Shown here one piece after another: positions 33,590 to 44,185 of a stretch of 64,000 bases of DNA (its first letter is position 1; the number at the start of each line of letters is the position of its first letter). Location: positions 119,457,564 through 119,521,563 of the forward strand of contig OW121741.1 in the NCBI GenBank assembly GCA_933228675.1, given 5' to 3'. The translations under genes and the position numbers were made by a program. The notes beneath the pieces are model-generated. The model did not search any database. It had not been told where the DNA came from and worked only from the letters and a program-made list of their open reading frames with translations. The DNA is from Stomorhina lunata. Taxonomy: Eukaryota; Arthropoda; Insecta; Diptera; Rhiniidae.

Positions 33590-35290
33590 TATTTTTCTAT
33601 AGAAATATTTTCTATAAAAATATTTTTCTCTGGAAAACTTTTCGTTAAAAATAATTTTTTATAAAAAAATTTTCGATAAAAAAAATTTTGCTATACAAAA
33701 ACTCGATATTTTTCGATAAGAATTTTTTTGTATAAAAAAATGTTTGTATAAAAATTTTTTTCTATAACAGAAAGTTTCGAAAGAAATATTTTTGTATAGA
33801 AAAATTTTCGATAAAAAAATTTTTCCAAAGAAAAATATTCGATAAAAAAATTTTTCCAAAGAAAAATATTTGATAAAAAAATCTTTCTAAAAGAAAACTT
33901 TCGATAAAAAATCTTTCTAAAACAAAATTTTTTTTCTATAGAAAAATTTTTGATAGAAATATTTTCAATAAAAAAATTTCTACAGAAAAATGTTCGATAG
34001 AAATATTTTTCTATAGAAAAATTTTCGATAAAAAAATTTTTCTATAGAAAAATTTTCGATAAAAAAATTTTTCTATAGAAAAATTTTCGATAAAAAAATT
34101 TTTCTATAGAAAAATTTTCGATAAAAAAATTTTTCTATAGAAAAATTTTCGATAAAAAAATTTTTCTATAGAAAAATTTTCAATAAAAAAATTTTTCCAT
34201 AGAAAAATTTTCGATTAACAAATTTTTCTATAGAAAAATTTTCGATAAAATAATTTTTCTATAGAAAAATTTTCGATAAAATAATTTTTCTATAGAAAAA
34301 TTTTCGATAAAAAATTTTTTTTAAAAAAATTTTTTGCTGTAGAAAAATTTTCGATAGAAATATTTTGCTATAGATAAATTTTTCGATAGAAATATTATAC
34401 TTTAAACTGAAACTGCTGGGTATTTATTTACGTGTAAAATTTCTATAGAAAAATTTTCGATAAAAAAATTTTTCTATAGAAAAATTTTCGATAAAAAAAT
34501 TTTTCTATAGAAAAATTTTCGATAAAAAAATTTTTCTATAGAAAAATTTTCAATAAAAAAATTTTTCTATAGAAAAATTTTCGATAAAAAAATGTTTCTA
34601 TAGAAAAATTTTCGATAAAAAAATGTTTCTATAGAAAAATTTTCGATAAAAAAATGTTTCTATAGAAAAATTTTCGATAAAAAAATGTTTCTATAGAAAA
34701 ATTTTCGATAAAAAAATGTTTCTATAGAAAAATTTTCGATAAAAAAATGTTTCTATAGAAAAATTTTCGATAAAAAAATTTATCTATAGAAAAATTTTCG
34801 ATAAAAAAATTTTTCTATAGAAATATTTTCGATAAAAAATTTTTCTATAGAAAAATTTTCGATAAAAAAATTTTTCTATAGAAAAATTTTCGATAGAAAA
34901 AATTTTGGTTAAACAAATTTTTCTAGTTTTAAATTTTTCTATAGAAAAATTTTCAATAAAAAATTGTTCTATAAAAAAATTTTCGATAAAAGATTTTTCT
35001 ATAGAAAAATTTTCGATAAAAAAATTTTACTATAGAAAAATTTTCGATAACAAAATTTTTCTATAGAAAAATTTTCGATAAAAAAATTTTTCTATAGAAA
35101 AATTTTCGATAAAAAAATTTTTCTATAGAAAAATTTTCGATAAAAAAATTTTTCTATAGAAAAATTTTCGATAAAAAAAAGTTTTCCATAAAAAAAATTT
35201 TCTATAGAAAAATTTTCGATAAAAAAATTTTTTTAAAGACAAATTTTCGATAGAAATATTTTGCTATAGATAAATTTTTCGATAGAAATA
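33590..35290. repeat. CTATAG satellite array, 31-bp unit
   Basis: Units are in exact 31-bp register over long stretches and consist of TTTTTCTATAGAAAAA (a perfect 16-bp palindrome) followed by TTTTCGATAAAAAAA. Variant ATGTTTCTATAG blocks of six units (about 34580-34760) show local amplification. A non-satellite tail (TTTAAACTGAAACTGCTGGG) occurs twice, at about 34402 and 35299, marking a segmental duplication of roughly 0.9 kb. Confidence 0.95.
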
Positions 35291-36340
35291 TTATACTTTA
35301 AACTGAAACTGCTGGGTATTTAATTGCGTGTAAAATTCAGTATGTAGGTAAAATCGTATGTATATATACTAGCAGATTCTGTTGATTACCATGACTATAT
35401 TGTGTACTGGTTCTGATTATGTTGAACATTCTTTAGTGAATGAAATGGGTAAGTAGTTAAATCCAACTAAAACTTAATTTTATACCTAAGCACACGCATC
35501 TAAAAGTCATAGAGATTTGTAGATATTATATGTAAAACCCTGGGTGTAGAATTTGACTTAAGTGCATTTAAAAAAAAAAATAACCTTGAAAGCTTTGAAA
35601 ACCCTGTTGTATCGCATAGTCAAAATTTAAGATTTTCTTCAAGATCTCTTTTAGTTTAAAAGTTATAATAATTAAAACCTAGTAATTTTATATAAAAATT
35701 CTACTACTATTTTATACTTTTCAAAATCTATAAAAATTATTAGGGATATTTCACAGGCTAAACGTCGCTATGAATGTATTGTTTGTGTTCTTGTTTTATT
35801 AAGTAGCAACATTTATATGCAACTAAATTTGTTCCAGGATAAGAGTTTACATATAACATATGTATTTGTATTTACACAGATATTTGTTTTAAATACATAC
35901 ATATATATGTATTGTATGTATGTAATTTTGTCTAATGATACTAATATCATGTACATGTCATTGACAAGATTATTATTTGCATAATATTGACCAATAAATG
36001 TTATAAAATTCTTTGTCTGTATGTGTTGACCATAAAGAAAGTGTACGTGTATTTATTTACACAAAACGTAAATGTATAAGAGTATTCATTATTATACTTC
36101 TGTATTAAAGGGCTGCTTAAAATTACTTGGAAATTCAAGTGTATTTGAGGTTATGAATGAATTTTACACTAAATGTTCTAAATTAAAGGGTTTAGGTGAT
36201 GACACATATGTATAAATTGTGTAGTGATGAAACTAGAAAAAAAGTTGCAAACCAATTTTCTCTACAGAAAATGCACTTAAATATTTCTTTCAAAACCTGA
36301 AAAATAAGTCTCTGATTTCTTAATGTTTTCAGAAGATAGA
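35291..36340. other. Spacer between two satellite blocks
   Basis: AT-rich unique-looking sequence with short TATGTATG-type runs near 35890-35925. No gene or RNA is recognised. Confidence 0.5.
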
Positions 36341-36344
36341 ATAG

Positions 36345-36820
36345 TTTTTATCGAAATTTTTTCTATAGAAAATTTTTTATCAAAAATTTTTCGATGGAAA
36401 ATTTTTTATCAAAAATTTTCTATAGAAAATTTTCTATCAAAAATTTTTCTATAGAAAATTTTTTATCAAAAATTTTTCTATAGAAAATTTTTTATCAAAA
36501 ATTTTTCTATAGAAAATTTTTTATCAAAAATTTTTCTATAGAAATTTTTTTATCAAAAATGTTTCTATAGAAATTTTTTTTTATCAAAAACTAGAGAATT
36601 TTGCTATCAAAAAATTGTCTACAGAAAATTATTTCTATTCAAAATTTTTCTACAGAAAAATATTTGTATCGAAAATTTTTCTATAGGAAAATATTTTCAT
36701 CGAAAATTTTTCATTAAAAAAATTTTTATTAAAAATTTTTCAATAGAAAATTTTTTGGTAGAAAAATATTTTTTTGGAAAAATTATTTTTCACAAAAAAA
36801 TATTTTTTTTATCAAAAATG
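36345..36820. repeat. CTATAG satellite block, inverted relative to 33590-35290
   Basis: Units of about 29-30 bp with TTTTTCTATAGAAAATTTTT followed by TATCAAAAA. The TATC rather than GATA linker shows that the block runs opposite to the one at 33590. It decays rightward into irregular copies. Confidence 0.85.
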
Positions 36821-37102
36821 TGGGAAGTGAAGGAAGATGAAAACTGAAAATTGTTTGTGTTTTGTTCAGTCGATGATCTACGCTTTTACTTATGGTTTAT
36901 GAACATAATTCTGAAAGGTTTTGTTTGTAAATTAAGTAATATTGCGAGGTTTTCGATCTGTCTAAATTGGGGATAATCCTTCTGAAGAGACGGTCTAACC
37001 AACCATGGTTTCTCCGCAAACAATTTTTGGCTTTTTAGCAATAAATTGGTCTGTTACATTAATAAATAAATGTAACAGATTTGGGATCAAATGCGAATAG
37101 TC
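36820..37102 (-). repeat. Dispersed repeat X, left copy
   Basis: The sequence from TGGGAAGTGAAGGAAGATGA to CAAATGCGAATA is the reverse complement of 46378-46681, with scattered substitutions and a small indel. It contains the palindrome CTGTTACATT / AATGTAACAG around an AAT-rich loop. It is flanked on one side by CTATAG satellite, as is the other copy. The family is not recognised. Confidence 0.8.
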
Positions 37103-37374
37103 ATTATTTAAAAAAAAAAAATTTTATTAAAAATGTTTGTATCGAAAATATCTAAAAATCTAAAATTGTTTAATATCATTATTTATTTCTGCTTCGGAAA
37201 ATGTTTTCAATTTGGTTATATTTATTTCATTTTTCGTGACCTCTCGAACCATGTGTTTTGTTGCTAAAAATTGGATTTTAAATTTTGTTACTTGTATATT
37301 TTGTTTTTGTATTTTCTTTAACAAAGGGGCGCCAACCGACTTTGCTTACATCCCAGTCCTAACTTAATTCTTTT
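37103..37374. other. AT-rich spacer
   Basis: Sequence between repeat X and the right arm of the 80-bp inverted repeat. It includes a GC-richer GGGGCGCCAACCGAC word near 37327. No gene is recognised. Confidence 0.4.
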
Positions 37375-37454
37375 AATACTCATTTTCACGAGTTTCATTA
37401 ATGATCGTGATATTTACGGAAATTACAAGAAGTCATCGGCTTCTGGTGGTATGG
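37375..37454 (-). repeat. 80-bp inverted repeat, right arm
   Basis: Reverse complement of 33460-33539 (about 75 of 80 positions). Similarity may extend weakly outward (AGGCRTA words on both outer flanks). No clear target-site duplication was found outside the arms. Confidence 0.9.
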
Positions 37455-37865
37455 ACTGTTTACGCCTGGTAATGTAGTGTTGTCAGGTATGGAGGAACAA
37501 ACGCATCTCCTGCACTCATGAAAGTAAATATGGAGACCTTCGCTCGGCTGATCTCATCACTTTTCAAGCATTTCAAATTCGCTTCACTCCATACACAGAT
37601 TGAAATTTGGTCCAAGTGGTGACCAACAGGTTTTTCATATTACTAAAGGGCAAATTTTGCTATTATCTACAAAATAACACTTAGAGCTGGAAGTATATAG
37701 ATCTTAGAATAATAAAAATATTTGTTTAGGATGGAGCCCGAGGTACCTTTGAATTAATTTTGAACTCGTTGGACATCTATAGCAATTCTTTATAGTGAGA
37801 TCTTTGGAGAAGTTCGACGTAAACCAAGAAACGTGATTTTCAAAACAGTTTTTTGAGCAAACAAG
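37455..37865. other. Unique-looking sequence without recognised gene
   Basis: A less AT-rich stretch with no long open frame and no family that I recognise. It separates the inverted-repeat structure from the next satellite. Confidence 0.4.
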
Positions 37866-37869
37866 CAAA

Positions 37870-38345
37870 CTATTTTTATAGGAAATTTTTTAAAAATTTA
37901 CTATTTTTATAGGAAATTTTTTAAAAATTTACTATTTTTATAGGAAATTTTTTAAAATTTTATTATTTTTATAGGAATTTTTCTAAAAATTTACTATTTT
38001 TATAGGAAATTTGTTAAAAATTTACTATTTTTATAGGAAATTTTTTAAAAATTTACATTTTTTATAGGAAATTTTTTAAAAATTTACTATTTTTATAGGA
38101 AATTTTTTAAAAATTTACTATTTTTATAGGAAATTTTTTTAAAATTTACTATTTTTATAGGAAATGTCTTAAAAATTTACTATTTTTATAGGAAATTTTT
38201 TAAAAATTTACTATTTTTATAGGAAATTTTTTAAAAATTTACTATTTTTATAGGAAATTTTTTAAAAATTTACTATTTTTATAGGAAAATTTTTAAAAAT
38301 TTACTATTTTTATAGGATTTTTTTAAAAATTTATTATTTTTATAT
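37870..38345. repeat. 31-bp satellite array, orientation R (ACTATT variant)
   Basis: About 15 highly regular 31-bp units with TATAGGAAATTTTTTAAAAA and TTTACTATTTTT. They differ from the main R unit by TTAAAAA for TCAAAAA and by ACTA for CTTA. High uniformity suggests a young expansion of a variant unit. Confidence 0.93.
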
Positions 38346-39104
38346 ATATAGTTTATGGGGTTTAAAGTCCATCGAAGAAATTTTGTAAGGATATGTTTAT
38401 TGGAAATTGTGTATAAAATTTTTTTTTAAATTTTAAAATGTTTACAATAACAAAAATTATTTAACTGATTGAAGAAAGAGAGATTTTAGAGAAAATAAGT
38501 GAATTATAAAGTGCAGGCAAAAAACAAGTAAAAGTTATTTAAATAGGCCATAGCAACTTTAAAAAATCCATAAAAAATTTCGAAAAATTATATAAAAACA
38601 ACTAATTTCAACCAAATTTCGATTTCTAAACAATTAAGCATATTCATTATGTATAAGAAAACTATTTTTCGCATTTGAAAAATAGTTTTGAAAAAAATAT
38701 TTTTCGACCGATTTAATAAGAATATGAAAATATACTTTTAAAATATATCAAAATGGGTCTTAAACGAAAGATATTTTCATAAAAGTGTCAAAAATATTAT
38801 AAACCTCAAAAACGTGGTGAACATTTTTTATAAAATTGTCATTTTTTTAAAAGAACTCGGATTTTTAAAAACTTTTTAAGTGAAAACAATTTTCTATATC
38901 ATAAAAGAAAAATTTGTAGCACTAAATAAAAGAATTATACAAAATAAATGACTTTTTCCAATAAAAAAGGAAATTTTTTAGAAATTTATTTTACAACCGA
39001 TTTAATAAGAATAGGTACAATGTATAGCAAAAGGGATCTTAAGTGAAATATATTTTCATAGAGAAGCCAAATAAGACATACATTTTTCAAAATATAGTAT
39101 AGTA
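38346..39104. other. AT-rich spacer between two R blocks
   Basis: No gene recognised. It contains two short similar passages (TTTAATAAGAATA near 38711 and 39001), suggesting an internal duplication. Confidence 0.4.
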
Positions 39105-39640
39105 AATTTTTAAAAAATTTACTATTTTTATGGGAAATTTTTTAAAAATTTACTATTTTTATAGGAAATTTTTTAAAAATTTACTATTTTTATAGGAAAT
39201 TTTTTAAAAATATACAATTTTTATAGGATTTTTTTTTAAAAATTTACTATTTTCACAGGAAATTTTTTGAAAACTTAATAGTTTTATAGGTTTTTTGTTT
39301 TAATTTATTTTTTTTTTATAGAAAATTTTTTAAAAATATACTATTTTTATATAAAATTTTTCAAAATTTTGCTATTTTTATATGAGTTTTACAAAAATAT
39401 ACTATTTTTATATAATTTTTTTTTATTGAAAATTTTTGAAAAATTTACTATATTTATATGAAATTTTTTAAACATTTGCTATTTTTATATGAAATTTTCT
39501 ATTTTTATAGAAAATTTTTCAAAATTTTACTATCTGTTTTAGGATTTTTTTTAATTTACTATAAAAAAAAATTTTCAAAAATTTGTTATTTTTATAACAA
39601 ATTTTTCAAAAATTTACCTACTACCGTTATAAGAATTTTT
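39105..39640. repeat. 31-bp satellite array, orientation R, decaying
   Basis: It starts with four near-perfect ACTATT-variant units identical to those at 37870 and then degenerates to the right. The open frame at 39458-39802 is mostly this repeat read through and is not a gene. Confidence 0.88.
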
Positions 39641-40230
39641 CAAAAACAGAATTCTTTTTTGAAAATATTTATGCAAGTAATACCAATACTTTGTTATTGT
39701 CCATGTCTATTGGACTTAAAAATGCTCCAATGCAGATCTCTATCTTGTCTAACTAAATCAGCGAAGGGCACCAACACATATGAAAATTTGCGATTGTATT
39801 AGTAGCAGCAGAGAAAATTTAAAAAGCTCCGTATTGCGTTCTCGCTTCATCATTTGTGTTTCATAGCGATTGGTTGATGTTTTTTGTGAGAGTTTGTAAA
39901 AAATCTCGAGCGTAAAAGTATTTTTATGATCTTTACAATTGTTGTGTGTCGTGTATGTGTGTCAGCAGAATTTATTTGCCTATAACTAGTTATAGCAAAT
40001 AAATTTCGTGCCCATGGCTGAACTAAATATAAAAATCCAGTGCACAAAGAAGAATATAACCAAAGCTAAGAACATACTGGTAACCAAGCAAATTTATTTA
40101 AAAAATCCAGACCATTTCTATAATATAAGACACAGATACATGAACAAATATATATACATATGTTTGTCTAAGCAAGGGTATAGTTTAGCTTAAGTCCTTT
40201 TTATTTAATATTCAAATTCTCTATAGAAAA
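39641..40230. other. Unique-looking sequence with a 37-bp near-palindrome
   Basis: At 39968-40003 the sequence AATTTATTTGC-C-TATAACTAGTTATA-GCAAATAAATT is palindromic apart from one extra C. A short open frame starting at ATGGCTGAACTAAATATAAA (40014) follows, of about 58 codons with no recognisable domain. It could be the 5' remnant of a retroelement, but I cannot support that. Confidence 0.4.
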
Positions 40231-40454
40231 ACATATGTACATTAGGGGTATAACCAATTTTTTGGCATAGTACCATGGGGTCAATCATGTCCTAGTAACC
40301 ACGAAAATCATAATCTTTTGTAATTTTTCTCAAAAAAGTTCACGCACCAATTGGTTTTTCTAAACAGGTGTATAAAAAATTATTTTAAAATTTATTTATT
40401 ATATTTTAAATTACAAAAAATTACAAAGTATGTAAATACATAGATACATATATA

Positions 40455-41718
40455 TCGTCGCCCCGGAGTTATCTTCACGTAAGTGCAAAAATTTTTTTTT
40501 TGGGAAATTGAACTTAAAGATTTGACATTAGTTGCAGAAGAATTTACTCGAAAAATGTGTTCCAATATTTTTATCAGTTGTAGTCCATGAAGTTCTTAAT
40601 CAAATCGGTTAAAAATATTCAAGGCCATGGAAGAATATTTCCGAGTTATTGGCATTTTTGTCTCTAAAGAAATTTTCACAATTTGCCGTAAAGGACACAT
40701 TTTATTAAACATTTATTAATATATGTCATATACGTGAAAATGTTAGTACAAACAATTTTTTTTTTAAGTTATCTTCACGTATGTACCCACATAATATTAT
40801 GATTTTTTAAGAAAAAAAATCTAAAATCTATTATACTAAATATCAATTCATAGTTTTTCTGAGAGGAAATATACTTAAAATTTCTCCTGTTATACAAAAA
40901 CTTTGCAGTGAGATTTAAATATATAAAAAAATACTATGACTGCTCTATCCATATAAATCGAATTTTCACACGAAATACGTACCTTATCATTTCAATAATG
41001 ATTGGATAAATGCTAAGATAAAGAAGTAAGAGTTTTAAAATTATGCAGAATTAATAATATAAATTAAAAACTCTTAAATTACGTACTTAGTTCTAAGTAC
41101 TTACATCAGAAATTTTACTCTTAGGATACCTTTTAATTTTACTCTTAAGAAACCTTCCTATTCTTTTATTGTTTATCAGTCTCTTAAACTTTTAATTTTA
41201 ATTTCTTTTGTAATAAAGTGAATTCCTAAAAAAAGTCATTAATTTCTATCTAATTATATAAACAATAGAAACCCATTTCCAGAACAGTCATAAATGAAAT
41301 AAATTCAAAATTATATATTTTACAAATCTACTTTTCAATATATATTTTGCTTGCGAATACGTGAAGATAACTCAAGATTTCTAAATTGCATTTGTTCATA
41401 TATTTTGTGTTGTATCGCCTTCAAATACCAATAATTATTGTACTTACGTGAAGATAACGCAAAAATGTTGTACTTGTCAAATTTCATATGTTTTTTATTG
41501 TATATCCACAAAAATGTTACATACGTTAAGATAACGCAATAACTTTTTACGAAAGGTGGATATACAACAAAGTGCATTCATAATATCTCCGTAACTATAA
41601 AAGGTAGGCACATGGCGATCAAGTAGATCGATAGATCTAAATAAAAGATACAAGAAAATGGTCTTATCTCAATTTTTTCGATTTTGTGATATACGTGAAG
41701 ATAACTTCGGGGCGACGA
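40455..41718. mobile_element. Inner TIR element (about 1.26 kb) nested in the outer transposon
   Basis: Left end TCGTCGCCCCGGAGTTATCT, right end its reverse complement with one mismatch (CCCCGAAGTTATCT), each continuing into TCACGTA for about 27 bp of inverted repeat. Flanks allow a TA (or ATAT) target duplication. The motif GTTATCTTCACGTA is repeated inside: forward at about 40470 and 40769, reverse at about 41359, 41448, 41524 and 41693. Left-half copies are thus all forward and right-half copies all reverse. No transposase frame is convincing, so it is non-autonomous. The superfamily is uncertain. Confidence 0.85.
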
Positions 41719-41749
41719 TATGTACAGCAAAAACAGGAAAAAATATGAG

Positions 41750-42181
41750 TTAGTTATTGAACGATAAAAATTGAAGATTTAAAGTTCGAGGAGATTTACA
41801 GAAAGGATAAATATCCTGAACAACTTTAATGGCGCGCTCCGCACTGATATTGCTTCTTTGTTGGTTTCGGATTATTGAATCATCTTTTTGCCAATGCTTA
41901 ATAAAGCATTTTTTAGCAGCTTCAAATCTTGAAAGTGATTGATATAAAATTTCAAAGTTATCGTCGCGGAATCTTTGATCTGAAAACCATATGTCAAACC
42001 ATTTTCCGCAGATAAACTCGCATATTGGATACAACTCATTCCGATATTTTGGCATTAATATATAAGCTAAAATCGCTAAAATGGCTCTTGAGTTCCAACG
42101 AGCGTTACTTATTGGGGGTATGGGTTTGAAATTTATATGTGGAAATTTTTTTTGAGCTATTTTTTTACTTTGAACAAACAT
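41750..42181 (-). pseudogene. Transposase-like ORF fragment of the outer element, 143 aa
   Basis: The frame reads KFPHINFKPIPPISNARWNS and continues RAILAILAYILMPKYRNELY to the end ...TLNLQFLSFNN. It is not satellite-derived and has ordinary amino-acid composition, including ICEFICGKWFDIWFSDQRFR and a basic helix-like SRFEAAKKCFIKHW. The SNARWNSRAI wording recalls C-terminal parts of insect transposon proteins that I cannot name with certainty. It lies entirely inside the TIR-bounded outer element, which supports it being the truncated remains of its transposase. There are no long upstream coding sequences in frame. Confidence 0.55.
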
Positions 42182-42381
42182 GTTAATAATTTTTCTTAAC
42201 CCAAAAAAAAAAAATTAAAATTTTCAAAACTTCATCGCGGTTGGTGCGTGAACTTTTTTTACCTTAGCGAAAAAATAAATATACGTTTCCTTGTAGTTTT
42301 TTATGCTCTATCGGACTGTGCTATGCCAATTTTGATATTTAAAAAAATTGTTAAAAAGTTATATCCCTAATGTACATATGT

Positions 42382-42606
42382 ATATTAATAAAATATAAAC
42401 AAAGATAGTAAAGCCATTTTTAAATTACGAATATATCAATATTAATATTGAAAATATCTATAATCTTAAAAATGATTTTCATTTCAACAATAAGAAAAAC
42501 TAAAAATTTTAAAGTTAAATCTAAAATTTTAGATTGGGTAAATGAAAAAGTTCGGTTACAGATTTAGACAAAAATTAAAAATTTTTGTAAAATATAAGGA
42601 ACTTTT
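42382..42606. other. AT-rich spacer
   Basis: Short non-coding stretch between the outer transposon target duplication and the DINE-1 copy. Nothing is recognised. Confidence 0.5.
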
Positions 42607-43334
42607 TATACCCTTCACCACCAGAGGTGAAAAGGGTATTTTAAGCTTGTGCTGATGTATGTAACGCATAGAATTATTTGTTTTAGACCCACCTTTTAGT
42701 ATATCAATAGGCTTAGAATCACTTTCTGAGTCGATTTACCGATGTTAGTCCGTCCGTCTGGCTGGACGGCTGGACGGCTGGCTGACTGGACACCCATGTA
42801 AACCTTGTAATCGAACTACAGGTCGCAATTCTAAAGATAATTTGATGAAATTTGGCACTGATCATTTTTTTGATAATTCGCCAAAATCGGTTCATTATCT
42901 ATGATTAAAATAAATACTGCTAATGTAAACTAAAATCACTGTACCAAATTCCGTTGAAATTGGTCCACATTTGACTATAGCTACTATACAAACTCTTCTT
43001 TAAAAACTCGTTAAATGAGACAAAAATCATTAAAACGCTCGTAAATCTAAAGATAGTGAGAATTTTAAGTTTATTTTTTGCATACATAATTTCTGTAACA
43101 ACTGTAATTAATTTGCTAAATTTCGAGATAATCGGTCCATATTTGACTCTATCTCTCATATAAGTCCAAATAGCGGAAACAGCTTAAATATATAAGTTTT
43201 GAGCAAACGTATGTATGATGGCAAAATTTTGCAAATATTTGTCTTTATTTAGTAAAAATACCACCTTTGACCTCAGTGGTGAAGGGTATCGTATGGTCGG
43301 GCTTGACTGACTATAGCACTTTCTTACTTGTTTT
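42607..43334 (+). mobile_element. DINE-1/INE-1-like element, near full length
   Basis: It begins TATACCCTTCACCACCAGAG and ends with AGTGGTGAAGGGTATCGTAT, GACTATAGCACTTTCTTACT and TGTTTT. The tract GTCCGTCCGTCTGGCTGGAC near 42749 is the tetranucleotide region. The sequence closely follows the copy at 31020 throughout, except for a deletion around the GGTACCTCCCATAGG segment. Both lie on the same strand. Confidence 0.85.
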
Positions 43335-43340
43335 AAACCA

Positions 43341-43659
43341 GGGGCCAAATTACCGCATTCGATATCGATCGAAAACTCTGATATTTAAGCGAATATTGTG
43401 AAGTATACTTTAGGGATGTTCAAAATTACTTCGATGCAAAAAGTTTATTGGAATTTGACATCTATTTTGACTATGTTTTAAAAATATATAGTTCAATAAA
43501 AACTCTTTGACTATTGTTAATCTTTTGGCAAATAACTTCTAAAAAATATATTAAACTGTCCATCTTTTAAATAATTTTGATTATCCTTAAGGTATGCTAT
43601 ACAAATGTTTTGAAAATAGGTAAGATTTCGATCGATATCGAATGCCGTAATTTGGCCCC
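43341..43659. mobile_element. 319-bp MITE, copy 1
   Basis: Terminal inverted repeats of about 34 bp start GGGGCCAAATTACCGCATTC and continue GATATCGATCGAAA; the right end mirrors them. The interior is non-coding and partly self-complementary (ACTTTAGGGATGTTC against GATTATCCTTAAGGTATG). It sits 6 bp from the 3' end of the DINE-1 copy. The target duplication is not resolved. Confidence 0.88.
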
Positions 43660-43866
43660 AGATATTTTACTTATTGATCGAATACATTTTGCCGTTTTCG
43701 ATTGAAAGCAGAAACTAAAAATCTCGTACATCTTCGCTAAGATAACAAAGAATCAAGATATGAGGAAAATATTAAATTCATTGTTCAAATAAGTTTTCAC
43801 TAAGTAATTCGATTTTTATAAAAAAAAAATCTAAAAAACTACCTTACACTATCCTCTAATAAACCA
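43660..43866. other. Spacer between MITE copies
   Basis: About 200 bp of unique-looking AT-rich sequence. Nothing is recognised. Confidence 0.5.
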
Positions 43867-44185
43867 GGGGCCAAATTACCGCATTCGATACCGATCGAAA
43901 ACTCAGACTTTTGAGGGAATATTGCGAAGCATACTTTAGGGATGTTCAAAGTTACTTCGATGCAAAACGTTTATTGAAATTTGGTATCCATTTGGATTCG
44001 TTTTTCAAAAAATATAGTTCAATTAATACTCTTTTACTTTTGTTCATCTTTTGGCAAATAGCTTAAAAAAAATATAGTAAACTGTGCATCTTTCAAATAA
44101 TTTTGATTATCCCTAAAGTATGCTATACAAATGTTTTGAAAATATCTAAGATTTCAATCGGTATCGAATGGCGTAATTTTGCCCC
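43867..44185. mobile_element. 319-bp MITE, copy 2
   Basis: Same length, orientation and ends as copy 1 (GGGGCCAAATTACCGCATTC at left; GCGTAATTTTGCCCC at right), diverged by substitutions throughout. Both copies are preceded by AAACCA, which may be part of the target preference or of the element. Tandem position 207 bp apart suggests either target preference or a duplication that included the spacer boundary. Confidence 0.88.

Larger units (their letters stand above)
40239..42373 (-). mobile_element. Outer DNA transposon relic with 8-bp target duplication
   Basis: Ends are ACATTAGGGGTATAAC (left) and GTTATATCCCTAATGT (right), inverted with one mismatch, flanked on both sides by ACATATGT (40231-40238 and 42374-42381). 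A second inverted motif, AAGTTCACGCACCAA, lies at 40337-40351 and 42242-42255 (reverse). An 8-bp duplication fits hAT or P-type elements. The coding remnant on the minus strand lies inside it. The element was later split by the insertion at 40455-41718; without that insertion it is about 0.87 kb, so much has been deleted. Confidence 0.8.

Noticed and set aside
40014..40193. Short frame after the 37-bp near-palindrome as a retroelement gag start
   Set aside because: Only about 60 codons, no recognisable motif, and no LTR could be identified.
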